Shown here: positions 28,676 to 38,712 of the stretch, piece after piece
Layout: each line of letters starts with the position of its first letter
How positions within the stretch are numbered: position 1 is the stretch's first letter
Source: Methyloversatilis sp.
GTDB lineage: Bacteria > Pseudomonadota > Gammaproteobacteria > Burkholderiales > Rhodocyclaceae
Length of the DNA stretch: 64,000 nucleotides
Direction: 5' to 3'
Assembly (NCBI RefSeq): GCF_030698125.1
Contig: NZ_JAUYNV010000010.1
Coordinates: forward strand, 1-64,000
The notes under the pieces: generated by a model
Told to the model about the DNA's origin: nothing
The model's input: the letters and a program-made list of their open reading frames with translations, nothing else
Database searches by the model: none
Made by a program: the position numbers and the translations under genes

Positions 28676-29320
28676 CTACTTGAGCTTCTCTTTCACCTTG
28701 ACCATCAGGGCTTCGATCTCCTTGCGGCGCCCTTCGTCGGCCAGCGGGCGGTTCGGCCGTGCCGGCGCCTTGAGCGCCGTCTCGAGCGATGCACGCGCCT
28801 TTTCATACTCGCCGGCCCGGTACAGGCAATCGCCCATGAAATAGTGCGGGTCGATGCCATGCGGGTTGAGCGCGAGTGCCTTGTTCAGCAGTTCACGCGC
28901 CTTGTCCTTGTCGCCGAAGCCGATCGGCCAGCCGGGCACCTGGCAGTACAGCGACGACAGCGTCACGTAAGCCGAGCCATTCAGCGCCTCCGGATTTCGC
29001 GCCAGCGACTGTTCCAGCACGGTGCGCGCTTCCTTGGCCAGCGACAGTGCGCCGAGCCCGCCCTTCGCACCCGCCTGGCTGGCCAGTGCGATGGCGTACC
29101 AGATGTCGGCTTCGGAGCGGTCCGGATGCTCTGCGCGCACGGCGGCGGCGACCTTGATCAGCGCCTCATAGGCCTTTTCCTGCTTGTCGGCCGGCTGCGT
29201 GTACTTGATCTGTTCCCACTCCGACTGCAGTCGGGTGATCGACTCGTCCAGACCCGCCCAGGCCGGCGTGATCAGGAACAGGGCGGTAACGGACAGGAAG
29301 GACTTGATCGACATCCTCAT
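28676..29320 (-). CDS. Secreted tetratricopeptide-repeat protein of the oxidase operon
   Basis: A 214-residue protein with a signal peptide (MRMSIKSFLSVTALFLITPAWA) and helical TPR-type repeats (for example ALNPHGIDPHYFMGDCLYRAGEYEKARASLETAL). It should sit in the periplasm, unlike the cytosolic enzymes encoded upstream. TPRs usually mediate protein contacts; a partner could be the sensor kinase's periplasmic domain, but this is a guess. The start at 29320 follows GAGGAG. It begins 14 bp after the SDR gene. Confidence 0.78.
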   Translation of the reverse strand: MRMSIKSFLSVTALFLITPAWAGLDESITRLQSEWEQIKYTQPADKQEKAYEALIKVAAAVRAEHPDRSEADIWYAIALASQAGAKGGLGALSLAKEARTVLEQSLARNPEALNGSAYVTLSSLYCQVPGWPIGFGDKDKARELLNKALALNPHGIDPHYFMGDCLYRAGEYEKARASLETALKAPARPNRPLADEGRRKEIEALMVKVKEKLK

Positions 29321-29334
29321 TTTGCGGACTCCTC

Positions 29335-30144
29335 TCATTTGCTGACTGTTTGTGCATGACGACGAATGACCGGCAGCTGCTTTGCGAGGCTGGAATCGAC
29401 CAGCGACGGCAGCATACGGTTGATCCGGACGAAAAGACGTTCCGGCCAGCCCAGGTGGCCTTCCGGACGCCGGTTGTCGAGCAGCGCCAGCAGCGCCTGC
29501 GCGACGGTTTCAGGCGTATCGCTGGCGACGCCCAGTTCGCGGTTCAGCGCGACCTGGGCCGGGCTGTTCAGTGCGGTCTGCGTGGCACGCGGCGCGAGGT
29601 ACTGCAGTTCGATACGGCTGCCGACGAGCTCGCGGCGCAGCGCTTCGCTGAAGCCGCGCAGCGCGAACTTGCTCGCGCAGTAGGCAACGCTGCCCGGATG
29701 ACCGATATCGCCCAGGATCGAGCCGATGTTCACCACGCGCGCCTTCTTCTGCCGGTGCAGCAGCGGCAGCAACGCGTGCACCAGCAGCATCGGCGACAGC
29801 GCATTGGTGTGCAGGATGTGTTCGATCTGTTCGGCTGACTGGTCCTCGAACCATGCGAGCTGGCCGACACCGGCGTTGTTGATCAGCAGGTTCGCACCGT
29901 CCGGCAAGGCTTCGGCGGCCACCAGCACGGCGCCACGGCCCGCTGCAGTCGTCAGGTCGGCGCGCACGATGCGCGCGTCCAGCGCGGGAAATGCGAATGT
30001 CAAGTCCGCCTGCAGCGCCGCCAGTTTCACCACGTCGCGACCGACCAGCAGCAGCGCGGCACAGCGCGGAGCCAGCGCCTTCGCAATGGCCGCGCCGATG
30101 CCGCCCGTCGCGCCGGTCAGCACCCCGCGCAGATCCGCCTTCAT
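29335..30144 (-). CDS. Short-chain dehydrogenase/reductase
   Basis: A 269-residue classical SDR. The NAD(P)-binding motif GATGGIGAAIA is at residues 11-21, the structural NNAG at 89-92, and the catalytic residues are Ser142, Tyr155 and Lys159 (YCASK). It overlaps the upstream oxidase gene by 4 bp (ATGA), indicating translational coupling. It probably reduces a carbonyl, or oxidises an alcohol, of the operon's unknown metabolite. Confidence 0.88.
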   Translation of the reverse strand: MKADLRGVLTGATGGIGAAIAKALAPRCAALLLVGRDVVKLAALQADLTFAFPALDARIVRADLTTAAGRGAVLVAAEALPDGANLLINNAGVGQLAWFEDQSAEQIEHILHTNALSPMLLVHALLPLLHRQKKARVVNIGSILGDIGHPGSVAYCASKFALRGFSEALRRELVGSRIELQYLAPRATQTALNSPAQVALNRELGVASDTPETVAQALLALLDNRRPEGHLGWPERLFVRINRMLPSLVDSSLAKQLPVIRRHAQTVSK

Positions 30145-30821
30145 GCCGCGACCGCCTCGTGCTGAGGCGTCAGCGAGCGAGTCAACGAGCGGAACAGGTC
30201 GCCATAAAGCCGGTACATCACGCGTGCCACATGGATGACCGCGAGCCGGTCGTCCTCGTCGTCCAGGCTGTCCATCAGGGTGGCGAAGAAGCGCACGTGC
30301 TCCTGGTCCAGCGTGCCGTGGGAATTGAGGTAGGTGAAGGCGGCCGGCGGCAGGTGCAGGCTGTGCGCGATGCGCTCGGCCGCGCTGGTCGCGATCGACA
30401 CGCTGGTGCCTTCGAGCACATGCACCATGCCGAAGAATCCGACCGGGTTCTTGCGCGCAATCCAGTCGTGTGCGTAGGCCACCATCAGTTCGGCCTCGAC
30501 CCCGGGCTCGGCGTTGCGGGCGGCTTCGCGCTCGCCACCGCAGGCCGCAATGTCGTCGAGTATCCATTCCTCGTGGCCGATCTCCTCGTCGATGTATTCG
30601 GCAATGGCGTGCCGCAGCGCTTCGTGCCGCGCCGGCAGGCGCGCGCCGCAGGCCATCAGCAGCGGCACGGTGTGCCGGACGTGATGGAAGGCCTGACCGA
30701 GGAAGGCTCGGTACTGCGTCAGTGTCACGCGACCCGATACAGCGTCCTGCAGGATGGGAGCGCTCAGCAGGTGGGCGCGTTCGGCAGCGGTTTCGCGCTG
30801 CAGGCGTTCATGAAACGACAT
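30141..30821 (-). CDS. Haem-oxygenase-like di-metal oxidase (UndA/BesC-type fold)
   Basis: A 226-residue all-helical protein of the iron-containing redox enzyme family. The full set of three His and three carboxylate ligands expected for haem-oxygenase-like diiron enzymes can be placed: Glu80-x2-His83 (EEIGHEE), Glu137 (VLEGTS) and His168-x3-Asp172-x2-His175 (HGTLDQEH). Known relatives include UndA, which makes 1-undecene from lauric acid, and amino-acid or N-oxygenases such as BesC and SznF. The upstream ligase gene overlaps its start by 14 bp, and the SDR gene overlaps its stop by 4 bp. It is not likely a TenA thiaminase, because those lack these metal ligands. Substrate unknown. Confidence 0.8.
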   Translation of the reverse strand: MSFHERLQRETAAERAHLLSAPILQDAVSGRVTLTQYRAFLGQAFHHVRHTVPLLMACGARLPARHEALRHAIAEYIDEEIGHEEWILDDIAACGGEREAARNAEPGVEAELMVAYAHDWIARKNPVGFFGMVHVLEGTSVSIATSAAERIAHSLHLPPAAFTYLNSHGTLDQEHVRFFATLMDSLDDEDDRLAVIHVARVMYRLYGDLFRSLTRSLTPQHEAVAA

Positions 30822-32283
30822 CGGGAAAGGTCTCCGCAGTGAAGGGAAGGTGTGCTTCGGGAGGTGCTTCGTACAGCACGGCGAGCCGTTCGCCGTAGGC
30901 CCGGAAGATGGGATCCCTGCGCACGCGGCCGTTGTCGGTCGCCTGCCCGTTGAGCGCAGAAAAAGGCGCGTCGGCACGCAGCCAGTGAATGATCCGGGCG
31001 TAATCGGGCAGGCGGTCGTTGGCCGCGCGCACCACGGCGGCGAGCGCTTCGTCGGTCACCTCGCCGCGCGGAACGATGACGGCGCACAGCCCCGGCCGAC
31101 CTTCGCCGAACACGACTGCCTGCGCCACGGATGGCGCGGCCAGCAGTTCCGCTTCAGGCCATTCGGGCGCCACGTTGCGACCGAAGCCGGTAATGATCTG
31201 GTGCTTGATGCGACCGGTGACGTGCAGACAGCCGCGCGCATCGACGTGGCCGATGTCGCCGGTGTGCAGCGGTCCGTCGGCCGGCGGGGCAGCGCCCAGA
31301 TAGCCGGCCGGTCGGCTGCCATGCAGCAGGATTTCGCCATCCGGCGCGATCTCCGCCCGCAGGTGGGGCAGCACGCGACCGACCGCGCCGGGCGCGTCGT
31401 CCGGCCGGTTCAGTGCCACGACCGAACCCGCTTCGGACAGGCCATACCCTTCGCACGCCGGAAAACCGAGCGCCCGCGCTCGCGTGATCAGGTCGGGCGA
31501 CACCCGGGCGCCACCGACCGCCACCAGCTTCAGGCCACGCGGTACCGGTGCCCCAGCCTCGGCCGCGGCCACCAGCGCGGTCAGCATCTGCGGCAGCAGG
31601 ATGACGCTGTCCGGCTGCCAGCGATGCAGCGCTGCCAGCGCGGCCCGCACATCGAAACTGCTCGAACCGTGCAGCCCGACGTCGGCCAGCGGCAGCACCA
31701 CGCATTCGCCATCGAGCGCGATGGCCACATCGGCGCCCGCCACATTTTCGAGCAGCACGGCCAGCGGCAGCATGCACAGGTGGCGCCGGATACCCAGTTC
31801 GCGTACAACCTGCACCAGCGAACCGGTGACCGCCGACAGTTGCGCGGCCGTCAGGCAGACCCCCTTGGGCTGGCCGGTCGTACCCGAGGTGAAGGTAATC
31901 TTGGTGGTCATCGGCGGGACGACGACCGCCGATTCATTGCGCCGTGTCCACACCGACAGACCTTGCGACGATCTCGTGTCGGCGCTCAATCCGAGTCGCG
32001 CGGCGCGTGACGGATCATCCGTCAGCAGCACCGGCGCCCCGGCGGCATCGAGCGCGTGCCGGCACTGTGCGTCGGTGAAGAAGGTCGGCAACGGCAGGGC
32101 GACCCGGCCGGCCCGGCGGATGGCCCGATCAGCCACCAGCCAGTCGATGCCGTTGTCGGCCAGCAGGGAAACGACCTGCCCCGGGCACCCGGCCAGCCGT
32201 TCGGTCAGCGCGTCGACGCGGCCGATGACGGTCGCGTCATCGGCGACACCGTGGGCATCGATCAGGACTGCCTGACGGCTCAC
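30808..32283 (-). CDS. AMP-forming acyl/aryl ligase
   Basis: A 491-residue member of the adenylate-forming superfamily. Motifs: phosphate-binding TSGTTGQPKG (residues 132-141), the YGLSEAGS motif, and HTGDIGHVDARGCLHVTGRIKHQI near the hinge. The A10 motif reads ATDNGRVRR, with Arg453 where most family members have the catalytic Lys (GKxxR). This may weaken or alter adenylation, or be normal for this subgroup. It begins with GTG at 32283, overlapping the hemolysin-family stop (GTGA). It probably activates a carboxylic acid for the oxidase or for the GNAT-like protein. Confidence 0.82.
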   Translation of the reverse strand: MSRQAVLIDAHGVADDATVIGRVDALTERLAGCPGQVVSLLADNGIDWLVADRAIRRAGRVALPLPTFFTDAQCRHALDAAGAPVLLTDDPSRAARLGLSADTRSSQGLSVWTRRNESAVVVPPMTTKITFTSGTTGQPKGVCLTAAQLSAVTGSLVQVVRELGIRRHLCMLPLAVLLENVAGADVAIALDGECVVLPLADVGLHGSSSFDVRAALAALHRWQPDSVILLPQMLTALVAAAEAGAPVPRGLKLVAVGGARVSPDLITRARALGFPACEGYGLSEAGSVVALNRPDDAPGAVGRVLPHLRAEIAPDGEILLHGSRPAGYLGAAPPADGPLHTGDIGHVDARGCLHVTGRIKHQIITGFGRNVAPEWPEAELLAAPSVAQAVVFGEGRPGLCAVIVPRGEVTDEALAAVVRAANDRLPDYARIIHWLRADAPFSALNGQATDNGRVRRDPIFRAYGERLAVLYEAPPEAHLPFTAETFPDVVS

Positions 32284-32951
32284 GCCGCGTCCTCGACCAC
32301 GGTGTGCAGGCCGCTGGCAATGCGGCCGACCATGACGGTCGGGCTGTTGCGGTAGTAATTGCCCCAGTTGCCGACGCCATCGTGCAGCCGCGCCGGGTCG
32401 GCCACGCCCACCGGAAAGATCGGGATGCCGAGGCGCACGAATGAATTGGCCAGCGCACGGGTCGCCGTGAACACCACGTAATCCAGACCCTGCGCGTAGA
32501 AATGCTGCGTGGCAAGCGCAATCAGCAGGCGCCCCAGTCCGGCGGACGTCGATGCCATATTGCCCACTTCGGCCACCGCGCTGCGTGCGACCCGCTCGCC
32601 GAGCACCCCGCCCAGTGCGCTTTCCAGCGGTACGTCGAGATACTGTTCGATGAATACCGGACGCACGCCCGGCAGGCTGTAGCCCAGTCCGGCCGCCCAT
32701 TGGCCATCGCTGTTGCGCACCCCCAGCAGCGTGTCGGCAAAGTGCGTGATCACCGCACCGTAGCCGCGGAAAAAACAGCCGGCGATGAAGCGCTCGAGCG
32801 CGGCGCGTTCCGGATGCAGCCGGCCGACGACTTCGAGCGCCGGGTCGGACAACACGGGCGCCATGGCGCGACCCAGCACGCATGCACGGACACCGGCGGA
32901 ATGCGCGGCGGACTTTCCTGCAAGGGTACTCAGTGTTGCGGCCTGGTTCAT
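32280..32951 (-). CDS. Thermostable-hemolysin-family protein
   Basis: A 223-residue protein of the thermostable hemolysin family, first named from Vibrio. That family is placed, as I recall, with GNAT-like acyltransferases, so a cytolysin role is doubtful. Features: AALERFIAGCFFRGYGA, YSLPGVRPVFIEQYLDVPLE, VAEVGNMAS and GLDYVVFTATRALANSFVRLG. No signal peptide is seen. It is the first gene of the seven-gene operon; ATG 32951 follows a GGAGG site. An N-acyltransferase or synthase role working with the ligase fits the context but is inference. Confidence 0.75.
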   Translation of the reverse strand: MNQAATLSTLAGKSAAHSAGVRACVLGRAMAPVLSDPALEVVGRLHPERAALERFIAGCFFRGYGAVITHFADTLLGVRNSDGQWAAGLGYSLPGVRPVFIEQYLDVPLESALGGVLGERVARSAVAEVGNMASTSAGLGRLLIALATQHFYAQGLDYVVFTATRALANSFVRLGIPIFPVGVADPARLHDGVGNWGNYYRNSPTVMVGRIASGLHTVVEDAA

Positions 32952-32993
32952 CGCGTGCCTCCATTGGGATGGAAGGCATGTTTGCCGGCGAAC

Positions 32994-33010
32994 ATTAATG
33001 GAGACTTAAG
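32994..33010 (-). promoter_or_regulatory. PmrA/QseB-type direct-repeat box upstream of the oxidase operon
   Basis: On the minus strand the sequence is CTTAAG, five bases, then ATTAAT. This fits the PmrA/QseB-type consensus YTTAAK-N5-YTTAAK with one mismatch. It is centred about 50 bp upstream of the first gene (start 32951). The operon's last two genes encode a regulator of this type, so autoregulation is likely. Confidence 0.6.
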
Positions 33011-33136
33011 CAAATCCGGCGCGACATGAAACAGGACATTTCCGGACCGGATGCGGCACGAGGAACCGGAACGCATTCCGGGCCCCCGGGTCTGTTGGCA
33101 TTAAACTCCCGTCCTGATCGAATGCCGGAACCCGCC

Positions 33137-34462
33137 ATGCACCCCTATTCAGAACGCCGCGCCCGCCTGATCGAACGCATGGGAAGCGGCGTCGCCGTGA
33201 TTGCCACGGCGCCCGAACACCTGCGCAACCGCGACACCCATTACGGCTACCGCCACGACAGCTACTTCTATTACCTGACCGGATTCAGCGAGCCGGAGGC
33301 GGTGCTGGTGCTGATCGCGGGCGATGCGCCTCGCGCCATCCTGTTCTGCCGTGAAAAGAACGAAGAACGGGAAATCTGGGACGGCTGGCGCCACGGGCCG
33401 GATGCCGCACGTGAACAGTTCGGCTTCGACGAGGCGCACTGCTACGCCGAACTGGACGCGAAGCTGGCCGAGCTGATCGCCAACCAGCCGCGCCTGCACT
33501 ACGTCATCGGCGAAGACGCCGCGTGGGACAACCGCATGATGGCGGCACTCAATGCGGTGCGCGCGCAGAGCCGCGCCGGCAAGTTCGCGCCGTCGGAATT
33601 GCTGGACATCCGCCAGCCGCTGGACGACATGCGGCTGATCAAGGACGCGCACGAACTGGACATCATGCGCCGCGCCGCCGAAATTTCCGCCCGCGCGCAC
33701 CGGCGCGCCATGCAGGCCACGCGGCCGGGCGCCTTCGAGTACGAAATCGAAGCCGAATTGCTGTACGAATTCCGTCGCTCCGGCTCGGAAGCCCCAGCCT
33801 ATGGCTCGATCGTGGCGGGTGGCGCCAACGCCTGCGTACTGCATTACGTATCGAACAACGCCCCCCTGCGCGACGGCGATCTGCTGCTGATCGACGCCGG
33901 CTGCGAACTCGGCGGCTATGCGTCCGACGTCACCCGCGCCTGGCCGGTGAATGGGTGCTACAGCGCGGCACAGCGAGACCTTTACCAGCTCGTGCTGGCC
34001 GCCCAGGACGCCGCGTTTGCCGCGGTGCGACCGGGCGCACGATTCATCGACTATCACGACGCTGCCGTGCGCGTGCTCGCCCAGGGCTTCGTCGACCTGA
34101 ACATGCTCGCAGGCAGCGCCGACAGCGTGATCGAACAGGGCACCTACAAGCGCTTCTACATGCACCGCACCGGCCACTGGCTGGGCATGGATGTGCACGA
34201 CGCCGGCGAGTACCGACCGCGACCGGGCAGTGCCGGCGCCGGCGAGCAGGACTGGCGCACGCTCGAAGCCGGCATGGTGCTCACGGTTGAACCTGGCTGC
34301 TACGTGCGCCCGGCCGACGACGTACCGGAAGCATTCTGGAACATCGGCATCCGCATCGAAGATGACGTGGTCGTGACCGCCGACGGCTGCGACATCTACA
34401 CCTCGGCCACGCCGAAGACGATCGCCGAGGTCGAAGCCGTCATGCGTGAGACACGCGGATGA
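33137..34462 (+). CDS. pepP: Xaa-Pro aminopeptidase
   Basis: A 441-residue M24 metallopeptidase. An N-terminal AMP_N domain (YSERRARLIERMGSGVAVIATAP, HDSYFYYLTGFSEPEAVLVL) is followed by the pita-bread catalytic domain. Metal ligands lie in LLIDAGCELGGYASDVTRAWP (two Asp), HRTGHWLGMDVHD (His), TVEPGCYV (Glu) and RIEDDVVVT (Glu). It removes N-terminal residues next to proline. The start at 33137 has GGAA nearby; an in-frame ATG at 33122 is possible. It overlaps ubiH by ATGA, a pairing common in proteobacteria. Confidence 0.95.
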   Translation: MHPYSERRARLIERMGSGVAVIATAPEHLRNRDTHYGYRHDSYFYYLTGFSEPEAVLVLIAGDAPRAILFCREKNEEREIWDGWRHGPDAAREQFGFDEAHCYAELDAKLAELIANQPRLHYVIGEDAAWDNRMMAALNAVRAQSRAGKFAPSELLDIRQPLDDMRLIKDAHELDIMRRAAEISARAHRRAMQATRPGAFEYEIEAELLYEFRRSGSEAPAYGSIVAGGANACVLHYVSNNAPLRDGDLLLIDAGCELGGYASDVTRAWPVNGCYSAAQRDLYQLVLAAQDAAFAAVRPGARFIDYHDAAVRVLAQGFVDLNMLAGSADSVIEQGTYKRFYMHRTGHWLGMDVHDAGEYRPRPGSAGAGEQDWRTLEAGMVLTVEPGCYVRPADDVPEAFWNIGIRIEDDVVVTADGCDIYTSATPKTIAEVEAVMRETRG

Positions 34463-35634
34463 GTGACGCACCGACAGCCGCGGTGCGCGATGCACTCATC
34501 GTCGGCGCCGGCCCGGTCGGGCTGGCTGCCGGCTGCGCGCTGCGCGCCGCCGGCCTCGATGTAATGGTGCTGGACGCCGGGCCCGCCGGACGCGCGTTCG
34601 ATGACACGCGCGTGATCGCGCTGTCGGCGGGTTCGCGCGACATCCTGCGCGGCCTGCAAGCCTGGCCGGTTGCCGACACGACGCCGATCCGGCGCATCCA
34701 TATTTCGCAGCGCGGCCACCTGGGCCGCACCGAACTGCGCGCCGAAGATTTCCGGCTGGAGGCGCTCGGCCATGTGACGCGCGCCGGCGCGCTGGTGCGT
34801 GCGCTGCGCGAACGCGCCGATCAGCTCGGCCTGACCGTGCAGCACGACAGCGCAGTGCTCGGTGCGCACGAGGCCAACGAAACGGTGGAGGTCCGCACTG
34901 CGGAGGGTGACATGACGGCGCGCGCGCTGCTGTGGTGCGAAGGGCGGATCGCCGATGACGAGCTGCTGTCACAACAGCGCGACTACGACCAGCACGCCGT
35001 GATTGCGCTTGTCACACCGGTCCGGCCACACGACAACGTGGCCTACGAACGCTTCACGTCTCAGGGCCCGGTGGCACTTCTGCCGTGTGGCCGCGACTAC
35101 GCGCTGGTGTACACCTGCGCCAGCGACGATGTCCAGACGCTGATTGCCGAATCCGGCGCCGCCTTCGCCGCGCGCGTCAGCGATGCACTGGGTGGACGCG
35201 TCGAGTTTTCGGCCATCGGCCCGCGCAGCGCGTGGCCGCTGACTTTGCGCATGCGCCGCGACATCGTCAGCGGTCGCCAGGTGTGGCTGGGCAATGCGGC
35301 GCAGACGCTGCACCCGGTGGCCGGCCAGGGCCTCAATCTCGGCCTGCGCGATGTCGCCCAGCTGTCCGCCTGTCTGCTGCCTGCGCTGGCGCGCCACGCG
35401 GGCGATCCGGCGGTGGCGCTGCAGGCGTACGCCCGGCTGCGCCGGGCCGACCGGATGGCCACTGGCCGGTTCACCGACGCACTGGTGCGCATCTTCGGCT
35501 TCGGCGGCACACAACCCGGGCTGGGCGCCCTCGCAGGCCATGCACGCGGCGCCGCGCTCGCGCTGCTGGATGCCTGTCCGCCGGCCCGTCAGTTCATCGG
35601 CCGGCGCATGATGTTCGGCGCACGCGGCTGGTAG
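34459..35634 (+). CDS. ubiH: UbiH/VisC-type FAD-dependent ubiquinone biosynthesis monooxygenase
   Basis: A 391-residue flavoprotein. The FAD-binding motif is ALIVGAGPVGLAAGCALRAAG, with DDTRVIALSAGS and the second FAD motif VWLGNAAQTLHPVAGQGLNLGLRDVAQL, both typical of UbiH/UbiF/VisC hydroxylases. It hydroxylates a ring position of the ubiquinone precursor; which position cannot be told from sequence alone, so the gene name is by best pattern. It follows pepP with a 4-bp overlap. Confidence 0.87.
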   Translation: MSDAPTAAVRDALIVGAGPVGLAAGCALRAAGLDVMVLDAGPAGRAFDDTRVIALSAGSRDILRGLQAWPVADTTPIRRIHISQRGHLGRTELRAEDFRLEALGHVTRAGALVRALRERADQLGLTVQHDSAVLGAHEANETVEVRTAEGDMTARALLWCEGRIADDELLSQQRDYDQHAVIALVTPVRPHDNVAYERFTSQGPVALLPCGRDYALVYTCASDDVQTLIAESGAAFAARVSDALGGRVEFSAIGPRSAWPLTLRMRRDIVSGRQVWLGNAAQTLHPVAGQGLNLGLRDVAQLSACLLPALARHAGDPAVALQAYARLRRADRMATGRFTDALVRIFGFGGTQPGLGALAGHARGAALALLDACPPARQFIGRRMMFGARGW

Positions 35635-35743
35635 CCACGGCCGACAGAAATTTTGACCGCATTTGCGTGACGGACACGCTTCGCCCCGGCCTCGCATCGG
35701 GTTAGAATCGCGCCCCTGTTCGTCTGCAATGCCCCCGCACCCC

Positions 35744-36778
35744 ATGCACTTCGTTGGCTTCAACCTGCGAAACAATCTGTTCGTCGCCCCCATGGCCGGC
35801 GTGACCGACCGCCCTTTCCGCCAGCTGTGCAAGAAGCTGGGCGCCGGGCTGGCCGTGTCCGAAATGGTCACGTCGAACTCGCTGCTGTACGGCAGCGCCA
35901 AGACGCAGCGGCGCGCCAACCACGATGGCGAAGTGGCGCCGATTTCGGTGCAGATCGCCGGCGCCGATCCGAAGATGATGGGTGACGCGGCACGCCACAA
36001 CGTTGATCGCGGCGCGCAGATCATCGACATCAACATGGGCTGTCCGGCCAAGAAGATCTGCAACGTGATGGCCGGCTCGGCGCTGATGCAGGACGAGCCG
36101 CTGGTCGAACGCATCCTCGAAGCCGTGGTGCGGGCGGTGCCCGACACCCCGGTCACGCTGAAGATGCGCACCGGCTGGAACCGCGACAACCGGAACGCAC
36201 CGATGCTGGCGCGCGTGGCCGAACAGTGCGGCATCCGCGCACTGGCCATCCACGGCCGCACACGCGCCGACCAATACACCGGCCACGCCGAGTACGACAC
36301 CATCCGCGCGGTCAAGGCCGCGGTGAACATTCCGGTGATCGCCAATGGCGACATCACGACGCCGCAGAAGGCGCGCGACGTGCTCGCCATCAGCGGCGCC
36401 GACGGCGTCATGGTCGGCCGCGCCGCACAGGGCCGGCCATGGATCTTCCGCGAGATCGAACATTTCCTGGCCACCGGCGAGCTGCTCGCGCCGCCGGAAG
36501 TGTCGGAAATCCATCGCGTGTGCCGCGAGCACATCGAAGATCTCTACGGGTTCTACGGCATCGAGTCCGGCGTGCGCATCGCACGCAAGCACATCTCCTG
36601 GTACACCAAGGGGCTGATCGGTTCAGCCGCCTTCCGCCATGCGATGAACCAGCTCGAAGGCACCGACCGGCAACTGACGGCAATCGACGAATTCTTCGGC
36701 CGCATGGCGGCCGACAACCACTGGTTAGCCTACGAGCCGGGCGCGCTGGACGAACACGCACAGGAACTGGCCGCCTGA
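35744..36778 (+). CDS. dusB: tRNA-dihydrouridine synthase B
   Basis: A 344-residue FMN enzyme that reduces uridine to dihydrouridine in tRNA. Motifs: APMAGVTDRPFRQLC, DINMGCPAKKI (catalytic Cys), HGRTRADQYTG and VIANGDITTPQKA. The start at 35744 (MHFVGFNLRNNL) aligns with the E. coli DusB N-terminus; an in-frame ATG at 35729 is also possible. A TAGAAT -10-like hexamer is at 35703-35708. The next gene is fis, the same order as in E. coli. Confidence 0.95.
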   Translation: MHFVGFNLRNNLFVAPMAGVTDRPFRQLCKKLGAGLAVSEMVTSNSLLYGSAKTQRRANHDGEVAPISVQIAGADPKMMGDAARHNVDRGAQIIDINMGCPAKKICNVMAGSALMQDEPLVERILEAVVRAVPDTPVTLKMRTGWNRDNRNAPMLARVAEQCGIRALAIHGRTRADQYTGHAEYDTIRAVKAAVNIPVIANGDITTPQKARDVLAISGADGVMVGRAAQGRPWIFREIEHFLATGELLAPPEVSEIHRVCREHIEDLYGFYGIESGVRIARKHISWYTKGLIGSAAFRHAMNQLEGTDRQLTAIDEFFGRMAADNHWLAYEPGALDEHAQELAA

Positions 36779-36828
36779 TCACTCTGCAGGGTGACGGAGC
36801 AAGGCCAGACCATCAGGGAGATGCCGCC

Positions 36829-37065
36829 ATGAGCGGACGGAGTGATATTGCCGAGTGCATCCGCCATTCGCTGGAACGCTATTTCCAGGATCTGGATGGC
36901 GAAGCCGCAAGCGGCATCTATGACATGGTGCTCAGGCAGATGGAGCGGCCGATGCTTGAAGTGGTGATGCGCGAAGCCGAAGGCAACCAGACGCGCGCCG
37001 CCGACATGCTGGGCATGAACCGCAACACCCTGCGGCGCAAGCTGAACGATCACGGCATGATCTAG
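36829..37065 (+). CDS. fis: DNA-binding protein Fis
   Basis: A 78-residue nucleoid and regulatory protein. The C-terminal helix-turn-helix is NQTRAADMLGMNRNTLRRKLNDHGM, with the preceding dimerisation helices intact. Fis bends DNA and regulates rRNA and growth genes. The ATG at 36829 follows AGGGAG. It lies 50 bp after dusB and upstream of purH, so the three may share a transcript. Confidence 0.93.
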   Translation: MSGRSDIAECIRHSLERYFQDLDGEAASGIYDMVLRQMERPMLEVVMREAEGNQTRAADMLGMNRNTLRRKLNDHGMI

Positions 37066-37122
37066 CGCATCCCGCGCCACCCCATCCCGCACAGCCTTCC
37101 CAACCCCCTTCCGGAAAAGCAC

Positions 37123-38712
<1,590 letters not shown>

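Noticed and set aside
30141-30821. TenA thiaminase or PqqC annotation for the oxidase
   Set aside because: The metal-ligand set Glu-x2-His, Glu, His-x3-Asp-x2-His is that of haem-oxygenase-like diiron enzymes; TenA and PqqC lack it, and no thiamine or PQQ genes are adjacent.
32280-32951. Reading the thermostable-hemolysin-family gene as a secreted cytolysin
   Set aside because: No signal peptide, and the gene lies inside a biosynthetic-looking operon; the family name is historical.
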